DNA from: Ectocarpus siliculosus
Taxonomy: Eukaryota; Sar; Phaeophyceae; Ectocarpales; Ectocarpaceae
Direction: 5' to 3'
Assembly: GCA_000310025.1 (NCBI GenBank)
Contig: FN649729.1
Location: 5,308,947-5,348,946, forward strand
Length of the DNA: 40,000 nt
The translations under genes were made by a program, and so were the position numbers. Position 1 is the first letter of the stretch, and every line of letters begins with the position of its first letter. The notes under the pieces are model-generated. The model saw only the letters and a list, made by a program, of their open reading frames with translations, searched no databases and was not told the origin of the DNA. Positions 22,668 through 32,364 of this stretch are shown in pieces.

Positions 22668-22694
22668 ACCCGCACTATAGAGGGACCCCCACTG
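22668..22694 (-). repeat. Right terminal inverted repeat
   Basis: It reads acccgcactatagagggacc then cccactg on the + strand. It is the inverted partner of 21021-21047 and is followed by TA. Confidence 0.9.
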
Positions 22695-22696
22695 TA

Positions 22697-25600
22697 TATC
22701 ACATACCCCGGACACAATTGCAAAGCTCGATTGCTCTATTATATATAATACAAAAGAAAAGAGTGGTGGTGCCGAAAAACGTTGCGTTGGAACCGTCTCG
22801 TCGAGAGAGGTATCACTTGATTTATTCATCCTCTTCTCGTCGTGGAGTACTCGAGCTTCGAAAATCGGTCCAGCGGGTGTTACATCCCATATCTCCTACG
22901 GCAAATGTTCGCTTACTACGCACCCCGCACGAAATATCGTCTGTTAGAGTGTGTCACCTACAGTACTAGACTACAATACAGTACACGGCCTCCACCCCTG
23001 GCGGCGACGGACAAGGAGGTGAAGTGGGTGGGTGATCACGTCGTTGAAGAGCAAGGGGTGCGATCGATCTCAAACAACCATCGTCGCGGAAAAAAACTAA
23101 GGCTGGAACGACGTGATGCCGTGCGACTTGGTGCCCATCAATCACCGGCGTTCGACCACACCTATGCTACTTCGTTTCAAACACACAAACAAGTAAGCCT
23201 GGTGATCTGGTGGTATGCAGTAGTCTGCTCAACGTAACGAACGGCTATTCATTCGTCAGAGGGTTCAGAACACCAACACCAGATGACAACTACAGAGAAG
23301 TTTCTGCGCTGCTGCCACGTGGCGAGCAGACGACGAACGCTCGCGAAGTACCTCACCATCCATCTCGTGAACACTCTTTCCCGCTGGTTCAAGACGGCTG
23401 CCTCTATTTATCTGGCTCTTCTTGCTTTGTTTCTTGGCTGACCTTGGTGGTCGCTAGTCGCTATATGGTGCTGTAGCTACACAAGCAACGGCGCGTTCGT
23501 CCGATTAAGGGTGAAGGGCGACGCCTATACCGCCGTACATCGCAAAAAAATTCCCGGGAAAAAGAGCGCCACTGACCCCAAGACGGACATGCTGCCCACG
23601 GTGGACAACCAACGTTGAACGCGGCCTGTTCGGCCTCGTGCAATCGTGCGCCCTGTGATATGGCACCATGGACCGGCGCGCCCTGTGATAATCGCGACAT
23701 CGCCCCCACGAAATCGGACATGCAAGTAAGTCTATGAAATCAAAAACGAATATTTTACATTACCCATTATATAATGGACAAACGGTTCACCGGCAGTGAG
23801 GCCACCATGGTCAGCGGGCCAAGAGGGGCACCACGAACGCTTCGATATAGCCGACTTGCGCGAAGAAATCAATCATCCTCGCAGTAGGTATGGCAGCTAA
23901 CCGCAACACATACGACGGGACGCTAAAGCGTGGAAAAATTTGGATGGTGGCAAGATGGTAGGATGGTACAGTAGACAGACTGCAATCTATCCCCGGTGGA
24001 TGCCAAGTCCTCCTGGAGGATAATAACTCTCTAAAATAACGGGCTGCTGCCAGACCACAGGAACCCGGTGATTGGTCGGCACCGAGTAGCTGAAAACGAC
24101 GGGCACGACCTCGCTGGGCAGCACATGAATAGCCAACCCACGAGGCCGCGCAGAAACCTGCACAGGCCAACATGACCCTAGCCAAGCATTTATTCAATAA
24201 TTAATAATATCCGATACGTTCGTTGGCGTATGCATGCATATTGATCTCCACACTTCCTATCCCCGTCAAATGAGGACACATCAATACGTCGACGCAGTGG
24301 CACTACTGCTGTGATGCTCCTTTCGTAGCCACAATATCGACAAGAACCACAAGGTGACATCAGGCGAACGTATGCTATGAATGTACTGTAGTACCAGTTT
24401 CTTACGAGGTGGATTGTTCGCTTTGTTCTGGTAGCAAACAAAGAGAGACGACGGATTCTGTTTTTCTCCATCGACCTTTGGAAGAATCGGAGATGGTACT
24501 TACACCTCTCCGACCTGGGCTCCCACAACTCCGTCCCACTGAACGAACTGAACTGTGATAGCACAGGTCGGCGTCCTGAATCTCGCAGGCAAACGTTCGA
24601 ACAGAGAACCAAGCAGAAATATGTAGTGTAGGCGCGTTGTCCTAAACTTGGTGTGCGTTGACTCGTGTAAGTAAGTGTGGGGTAGGGATTTTGGTGAGGG
24701 GCTTGGTCATTATCCAGTCAGTGTATAAGGTACACCTGCATCGATTGTAAAAAGATTGAGCTGTCGGGCGCAGGTTATCCTGATCCAATCCGCGGTTCTG
24801 TTGTCCCGAGATGTTTGTCCAGATGAGATGAAGAAGCTGCCTGAGCTATACACATACATATGATGATGTACGAATGCTCAATCGCCGAGGTTGAGCTATT
24901 GGCGGTTAGACAGCTCCTAAATGGTATGTATGTCACGCGTTGGTTGGACTGCGGTACATACCACTCACTCCATCCAGCACATTAAGCTCGGAGCAGCAGT
25001 CATTGCCATCGTTATGGCAAGGACATAGCTACACGAAACTGCTGGTATCTAACTGCTTGATGGGGACAAAAAGACGACACAAACGCGTTGGCGCAGACAA
25101 GCACGACGACAAGAGCTCACTCGACCAAAAAGAACAAAAAAAGACAAAAAGACAATCAATCGGCGCTGCTCTGCTCTGTTTCGTCAACCAACTGCATCGC
25201 AAACAAGCCCCAGGGCCGCCGGTTCGAGGGGCTCTAAAGTTCATTCCCAAACACGGGCATAAACCGGAGGAAGCGTTTTCAACCACAACGAAACGCCTTC
25301 CATCCGTCTACACCTACTACAAAAAACCGCATGCAATTCCAGGACCCATGGTCGGTCAGGAATAGCAACCGCTGGTGGTCCGATTGTCAAAAACATCTTG
25401 ACTCTCTGGTGTATCTGTGGATATGCAAAGGGCTAAAAACTTCGTTGTTTAAAACAAGGTGCTTTCCAGGCTATCATAGCGCACACGTGTGCAAATAGGC
25501 GGTGCCCCCCTGCCCAAGATGAAACACAAACCGCCCACGTGCATCCAAGTAAATATTAAAAATTACGGTAAATCCAAGCCATCCACGGAAAATACAATCA

Positions 25601-26672
25601 ACAAAAACCAGAGAAACCACGTCACTTCAGACAAACAAGATCTCTCTATACACACCCCTTCCACACATCACCGCTACATGTAGCCTTACAAAAAGACGAT
25701 GCACATCACAAATAGATGAGCTACACTACTACAGAATGAGAACGACAGTGCGGCCAGGTACCTTCATCCAAGCCGCACACAACCTACAGGGACCGAACAC
25801 ATGATGGTATAACGCTGCACCAAAGAGCATCATCGACACATTTCTATGGTTGCCATATTTTTTTCGCACCAGGGGAACTACTTGACCAAGTATAAACAAA
25901 GCAGTCCACCGGCCGACAACGTTTACGCTCATCACCGACGACAACAACGAAAAAAAAACTGAAAACTACAGAAAATAAGGCTAGACAAAAGGCCCGAAGA
26001 CAACCATGGCATTCTCAACAAGAGTCAAAGGGGTGTCCATACGATCAGCACTCTCGGCCCTTGCCCACAGCAAATCAAGAGGTGATATGATATCTATCCC
26101 TCCGTGTCGCGTAGCGTAGCGTAATGTTTTAAGACTTAATCGACACCGCGAAGCCCGATACGACATCTATGTCTTGTGACATTTCTTGCAGAAAACTAGA
26201 GTGTCGAAAGACCCCGGCAAGACCGTTGAGGAGAGCTGTCGAATTATTTTCTCACAACGAACTTCCGCATTCATCAAACGTGCCCATGACCGAGCCACCC
26301 CTTGGTCATCTCTTGTTAAAAATGTTGTTGCCACACGTAACAAATTCAATGACACATGGATCGTCCAAACGCACGAAAACACCGCCGTGTAGACTCTACA
26401 CTTGCAGGGCCGCCATTTCTCCGGCGAAATAGACCCGTGGCCCCAGCAGAGCTGCCGCACCCCCCGATGGAGTTGAGCCATCTGCCTGGACCCCATTTCT
26501 GTACGCCTTCAAGACCGCAGACCGCTGCTTTCGAAAGCAAAGACTCACGGGACCACTAAAAAGCACACAGACAAGTGAGGTACGCGTTGCAAGCCCCAGG
26601 GAGGCTCTCGTCACTTGCCCCAAAACACGAAAACCTCCTGCCCAAAAAGAGAGAAGCCAAACACGTCCCCCG
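22697..26672. other. Non-coding region right of the transposon
   Basis: No gene is recognised. At 22770-22860 lies a diverged copy of the repeat at 6600-6714, sharing cgttgga-ccg-ctcgtcga, cacttgattt and cgtcgtggag. Near 23640-23690 a gcgccctgtgata unit occurs twice. About 25040-25950 is A/C-rich on the + strand, which fits a long 3' untranslated region of the - strand gene ending at 26673 (inference). A weak + strand exon candidate sits at 26192. Confidence 0.45.
26192..26392 (+). other. Weak terminal-exon or transposon-fragment candidate
   Basis: After a ttcttgcag acceptor an open frame of 66 codons runs to TAG at 26390-26392. It starts KTRVSKDPGKTVEESC and ends FNDTWIVQTHENTAV. The composition is protein-like (Lys/Arg/Asn mix, no low-complexity), but no upstream exon or family is recognised. 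It lies in the probable 3' flank of the - strand gene, on the opposite strand. Confidence 0.25.
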
Positions 26673-29600
26673 TCATAAGCCGAAAAAGTCCGTTAGAGTG
26701 TCTTCGACGCAAGCCTGCCGGATCTGTTCGAAGGGCTTCGGTTGAGCGTTGGACCGAGCCGCCGCCCCCCCCGCACTCTCCCTATCTCTCCCCGCCGCCG
26801 CAATTCCTGTACCCTCCCCCCCCCGCCCGCCCGCCACCCGGTTGCCCGCATACGCCCCCCGCGGCGAAAAGGAAGCCCCCGAAGAAGACTGAGTGCGGCG
26901 ACCCATGTCCCCTACCCTTGAAACCATTCCCATTCCCATCCCCATTCCCCCGTTGCTATGGCCTCCGCCGCCGCCGCCGCTGCTGTAGTCGCCGCTGGCG
27001 CTGCCGTAATGGCCGCTCGATGAGGCATGCCTCTTGGACCGTTCCTCAGACCGTTCCTGGTTCCGGAAAGCCTCTCTCTCCTCCCTCTTGACCTGTTCGA
27101 CTGTCTCCTTCCGCTTTGTCAGGGCTTGCGCCATCTCCTCGTCCATATCGTGGCTCTGTTGACGGGAGAAAAATAAATAAAAAAACACGGCGATTCTTGA
27201 GGTTACATGACACCGCAACCGCTGGGGGTTTCCAATGGAGGTTGGAGGTTGGCCTCGCGACAAGAACAGGCAAGCCGTGCAGCGGTAAGGTCGGCAAAAA
27301 AAAAGTAACAATGGAAATCTCTGCCGTGTGGCCTGGCCGTCGTACTGAGTGACTACATCCGTGACTGACCCCAGCTGATGCATATGGAAAATAAAATTTG
27401 TAGGATGACAAGCACACGCCTGTAACAGGAGCTGTTTAGCTGCTTAGCGAGACCGATGCCTATTGAAAGGAACTCTCACACAGACACACACGGCTCAGCT
27501 CGGCCGATGCCAACAACAAGAAGCTCCTCTCACACACAAGGGATGTGCGGCGTCTGATGGGAACACACGCGCTTCCTCTCACGACTGGTAACTCACAATC
27601 TGCTGAAGCTCCTTGATCTTGTTGTCGCGGATGCGGCAGTCCTCGTTGATATCCTGCGCCTTGAGTAGAAAGGCTTTTATTTTCTCCTCGTGGGCCTGTT
27701 GCATTCTTCGAACGCCTCGCTCCACCTCAAGGTGCGCTACTGCCCGCATCTTGGAGACGGAGCATCGGGGGGGGGGGGGGCATACGGAGCAACCACACAT
27801 ATATATATTAGATGAAACCAAGGTGTAGGTGTTTTTCACCGCCCGGGTTTGGTTTCACGAGTTACAGCTCTCAAGCGGATTGACTACCTACCAACCGACA
27901 CTTGGGGGTCCAAGTGTGTCCGCGAATCCCGGGCCCCCCGGACCATTCCATTTCGCTTTTTTGCTCGATAGACTGGGCCGTTTTTTCGCTGTGACTAGAA
28001 TAGAGTATACGATAGATGGCGAACAGACAACCACACCCTTCCTGTGAAAGGGGCTCGTGTTTCCAAAAGCTACACACAGAGACAATACATTGTCTCCTAA
28101 GGCACAACGCCAGGACCAATCAAAAGTTAGGACGTACCACACTCATCATGCCCACAGACCATTGATCGACTGGGTCCCGTGTTTCGGAGGGAGGCGTGAA
28201 CAATCGCAAACAACACAAAACGAAACTAGTGCGGGACCCAATCTTGCGACATGCTGGTAGGAGTACAGGCGGCGGCACCAAATATAATCGGCCTACACTG
28301 CTGTACGTTTAGTGGATGAAAAAATTGAGTGGGTTCCGAGAGCATTTTTGTGCTAAAACATCAAGCAGGTAGCGACAATATGAGTGGTATCGTCGTGAGC
28401 CTTTCTCGAAAAACGGAACGCGTGGCGGGGATCACTGTTGTACTGCTACAGTACTGCTATAGCAGGGGGGGGCGAGGGCGAGCAGTACACTGTAGGACCG
28501 CACCGTATGCACATGGTTAACGACTGTCGACATAGACTACTGCTGCAGTCGGTTAAACGATCGGTTGATATAGTGAATCTTGAAACGGTTGAACACGTCC
28601 AAGTACAACTGTACAACAGTCGAAAAAGAGATCCTTAACATAATGGGCATGGCAAGGCACAACGGGCCCCGAGCATGCCATGCAACTGCTGTCGGTCAGA
28701 TAACAAAATCAAGTTGTATAGGAATACCTGGAGGAACACGTCGAGCGGTAGAACAATAAAAAAAAGAACAAACAAGAATGACAACGACACGGTCCATCCC
28801 CAGTACTTTAGGATAGACAGACGTGCACATCGCACCTCAAGCTTGGCCTGTGTATCGTGTGCGAGGTGTTGATCCATGTGTTTTTCGTTCTCTAGCTGAA
28901 GCACGAGCGCCTCCAAGCCGCTCAGGTCCTCCTCTTCCTCCTCCTCCTCCTGATGTCTTCCGTCCATCATGCCCACGCCCCCCTTGCCACCGTAGGTGTG
29001 GTGACCCCCGTTGTTGCTGCTGTGTACGCCATTGCTACCAGCCTGTTCGCAGCACAAGTGCAGAGACAGGTGAAAAAAAAACGCAAGCAGTGGGGCGCTG
29101 AGATTGGGTCCTTCCTCTGTCCAAAGTTTGTCGACTCAGAGGCCGGTATTGTACCGTCTCGGCGTCCTCATCTCGCAAACAATCTTGGCCATGCCTGGCC
29201 ATCGACGCGACCACAGCACGTCGATCGCCAACAACACGCACGGCGGCGAAAGCTCTAGCAGCACCGGCTCTTGACGGCCCCAAAGACAATGGCTTCGTCC
29301 ACCGCTCTCTACGCCACAACACGTGTGCATACAGCGCGGCCGCACGCATCAGCGTGGGTCGGCTGAGGTTATGCCCGCCCGCTCCCGAATTGAGACATTT
29401 CGGTTCTTTCCGTGGAGAAGGGAGTACGTATCCTTTGCGATAGCGCCGAAAACTATAAAATTGTTCGACCCAGTCCATTCGTTCGTCTGGCTTACTGGGG
29501 CTGAAAAGTGTCTCCGTTGTAGTTGGCCCGCACCAAACTCGACAAGCTCGATATACTCCGATTGCTGCGCGGCACGTCTCTTGGGAAGGGCTAAATAGGT

Positions 29601-31355
29601 AAATACTGTAGCGGGATTCCGTCCCGGAGCGATGGTCTCGCAGCTCTCTCTAGATACATAGATACCGCTGTAACAGCAGCAGTGCTGCAACTGAGTGAGT
29701 AGGGGACCGTGTGCGTTCCGATTCCTGGGCCCGCCCGCGGTGACTGCTGCTGTCGATTGTAGATAGCGTGGCTGGCAATGATGATGGCGGCAAGCCGTGG
29801 CCAACGCAACGAACGACAAAAACACCGGGGAAGGAAAAAAAAAAAAAATGGTTCCTCTCCACGGACCAATTGAGCTCATACCCATAAGGCGACGGACTAT
29901 CATTTTCTGCGACAGCTTGGTGATTAGTAGGTGTTGTGTAAGCCACAGTGTAACGGATGATGCCGGCACCTCCCCAGTCTGTCCACTTCTCCGTACATGT
30001 AACCCAATCCATCCGGACTATCACATCAGCAAGTGTTGCATGATGATTCCTGGAGCGACAAATGCATGTTTAGCTCTCACGGGTCATTTTGTTCCGCCGT
30101 CCTCAAAGCGTGAATAGTAGCAACCCAAAAAATCACATGGCAAGACCTCTGTCAGTCCGTGTGGCACCGTGTTTCCCGTCGCATCTACCACCCAATGTCT
30201 TCAATGTCTTCAATACAGACGTTGGTGAATGTGTTCTCGTATGTAGAATATGCGAGGGCATCCATCGTGGCGGCCAGCCGACAGCCCCCGACACCATTTC
30301 TATTTTAGTTTTTTCTGGAGGAGGTTTCTCTTTCTCCTTGCCATGGCTACAAAATTACCCAAGCTGATTCCCCCGAATGGCTGTGTAGACTCCTGTGGTA
30401 TGATATATATCGTATACTTCGTGCACTGACTGCCATCGCCGAGGTTATGCAAAAGAAATAACACAGACCTTTCATATGTTGGACGGGTGGCCCCGAGGTC
30501 TTTAGGACAGGAAGCTGCACCATTAATATATAGACTTTCTGAAGAGGAGCAAGCATCTATTCATAGACTAGCCCTAAAGCTGACTACAGCTGTAAGTAGG
30601 GTAAATATGCAATGTGTAATGTGGTACAAATAATGTAGAGTATTCATAGTCTACACCTGGCCCGTGCCGCGTCGTATCCCGACCTCTCATATGCTGCAAC
30701 CATTCAATTAACGGGTGCCCTTGTTTGTTATTCCGCCTTCAACCGTGGTATGGTCCGTACATCAGCTCTGCTGTATCCACAGATCCACAGCAGATACATA
30801 CCGCTGCTGCTTGGACGGCAAGTACGTAGTACAGGAGAAGGCATCAACCATGGTAACGCAATATCAACCATTATGCATTCGTTTCCTGGCATTTTCAAGG
30901 CTACTCGGCTGGGTTGTATAACGCATCTACTGCTTTGCTGCTGCTGCTGAAAGCACATGCCCAGAATCAATTCAAGCGTTGTTCCGAGACGCAATTTTTG
31001 GCGATGATAGCAACAATCGAGGGCACGTTGTAATAGCCATGTAATTGAGATTCTGTTTCGGCAAGGGTGTCGGCGAAGGAGCAGCTGCGACTCTACCGCT
31101 TGTCCTGCTGTAGTGTTGTGACATTCGTATTCTGTGTTCCAAAAAAAATATCCAGACGGGAAATCCCGCCGGAACATAACCGCCCGACGGAGATGGCGCG
31201 GGCCCATGTCTGTAATCAACGTGAAGGGTTAATCCCCACTCCTTGCCAATAAAAGAAAACAGGCACATAATGACACAGAGGGGCCCGTCAAAACTCACGT
31301 GATTGTAGCCATCGCCCCCGCCATACCCGCCGTAGCCGCCACCGGGCATGGCCAT
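26673..31355 (-). CDS. Gly-rich, acidic and coiled-coil protein of unknown function
   Basis: Four exons in gene order: 31355-31299, 29042-28836, 27749-27597 and 27155-26673. They join in phase 0 throughout and give 299 residues. The start MAMPGGGYGGYGGGDGYNH directly precedes a strong donor (gtgagt). Exon 2 (residues 20-88) is Gly/His/Asn-rich, then has a run of seven Glu, then a charged helix (LEALVLQLENEKHMDQHL). Exon 3 (89-139) and the start of exon 4 (to about 175) form a long charged helix, likely coiled coil, rich in Lys, Glu, Gln and Arg. The rest of exon 4 is Ser/Gly-rich with a GMGMGMGM stretch and ends in FEQIRQACVEDTLTDFFGL before TGA at 26675-26673. No catalytic motif or membrane segment is seen. 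The weakest borders are the donor gtgcga after exon 2 and the AAG acceptor of exon 3. An assembly or scaffold role is only a guess from the coiled coil. Confidence 0.7.
29043..31298 (-). other. Long first intron of the coiled-coil gene
   Basis: This 2.26 kb stretch contains no exon I can support. A 206-codon - strand frame at 29349-29969 crosses a T-run and low-complexity parts and is judged fortuitous. It also holds caatgtcttcaatgtcttcaa near 30194 and several tactgctg-type motifs. Confidence 0.4.
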
Positions 31356-32364
31356 GGGAAAAGAAGACCACAACGGCAGCAAGCTCAACCAAACCAAACC
31401 TGCAAGTTCAAGGACCGAATGAATGAATGGCATTGCAAACGACCACGTACGACGGGTACACGTCTCATCTACTGGTGTACGATCTTATTTTTTCGTTTGG
31501 TGCATGTGGGTTGGATTTCTCAACACCAAGTCGCGTGCGCTGCGACGTGCGTGGCGAGAGACGCACTCCGAGAGATATAACCCGTGCGGTACATTCTGTT
31601 TGGTGGTCGAATGTTGTTGGCGCAGTGGCACAGGAGGTCACAGCACGCGGTTAGCTAGCAGGGCACAGGGTGTGATGCCAGAGCAGCAGAGAGAGCACAA
31701 GCCACGTCTACAAAGGCTACGTGTTACAGCACAGCATTAGTTTTCTTGCAACGAGGTCGGACGTGGCATTGGCGATGCGTGTGGCATCACGCGCACGGCG
31801 CTCGAGCGCGCACCGCTGGAGGGCACCCCGCGATCCCCTGCCTTCGCCGACAGCGTGGGAGTCTTGGATGATTGTCTTGACGAACAACCAAGGGCAAAAA
31901 ACCAGCAGGAGGACCTACACAACAAAGTAATAAAGCTGGTACGTTTTTCCCGATTTTTCAATCCAGCAAGTTTTTCGGGAAAACAAGGATCACAATCCAG
32001 GTCAGCAATCCGCTCGGATCGGGAGCGCAGCAGCGGTGCGCGTGAGTCAGGAAGCCGGGTTCCGAACACTCACCACGATATAGCTATGGAGGGCCCTTGG
32101 TAACGTAGACGCGTGTGATGAGGGGTTCAACGTGGGTGCGATGCTGGCTCCCTGTCGAAGAGGTGCGGGTGCGGGAGTGTCTGCGGGGAGAGCGCGGGCT
32201 GGCTACTGATGGGGAGGCCTTTAATCGGGAATACAGTTCGCGTCTCCCCCCGTGAAAGAAGAAGACTCACAGACTCACAGCACCAGCATACACACTACCT
32301 CTGTCAGAGCGCGCCGTACCAACACAACATACCACCGTCTCCCTCTCTGTCCACACTAGTGAAC
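31356..32364. promoter_or_regulatory. Divergent intergenic region, candidate shared promoter
   Basis: About 1.0 kb separates the start codons of the - strand coiled-coil gene and the + strand SFSWAP homologue. The promoters and 5' untranslated regions of both must lie here unless upstream non-coding exons exist. I see no assured TATA box or named operator. The stretch includes a CG-rich part near 31770-31860 and several short frames that look fortuitous. Confidence 0.45.

Larger units (their letters stand above)
21021..22694 (+). mobile_element. Tc1/mariner-pogo-like DNA transposon, probably non-autonomous
   Basis: A 1674-bp unit starts CAGTGGGGG and ends CCCCCACTG, with inverted ends of 27 bp (21021-21047 and 22668-22694, one mismatch). 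The dinucleotide TA lies on both sides (21019-21020 and 22695-22696), as expected for a TA target duplication. The motif tatagtgcgg or its complement occurs about seven times in the first 165 bp and about seven times in the last 155 bp, typical of subterminal transposase binding sites. The interior carries one short Cys-rich ORF. No DDE/DDD transposase of normal length (about 340-500 residues) fits, so this is probably a deletion derivative mobilised in trans. CAGT ends, TA duplication and this end sequence favour the pogo side of the superfamily (inference). Confidence 0.85.

Noticed and set aside
29349-29969. 206-codon - strand ORF
   Set aside because: It lies in the first intron of the coiled-coil gene, crosses a T-run (Phe run) and low-complexity parts, and has no domain.
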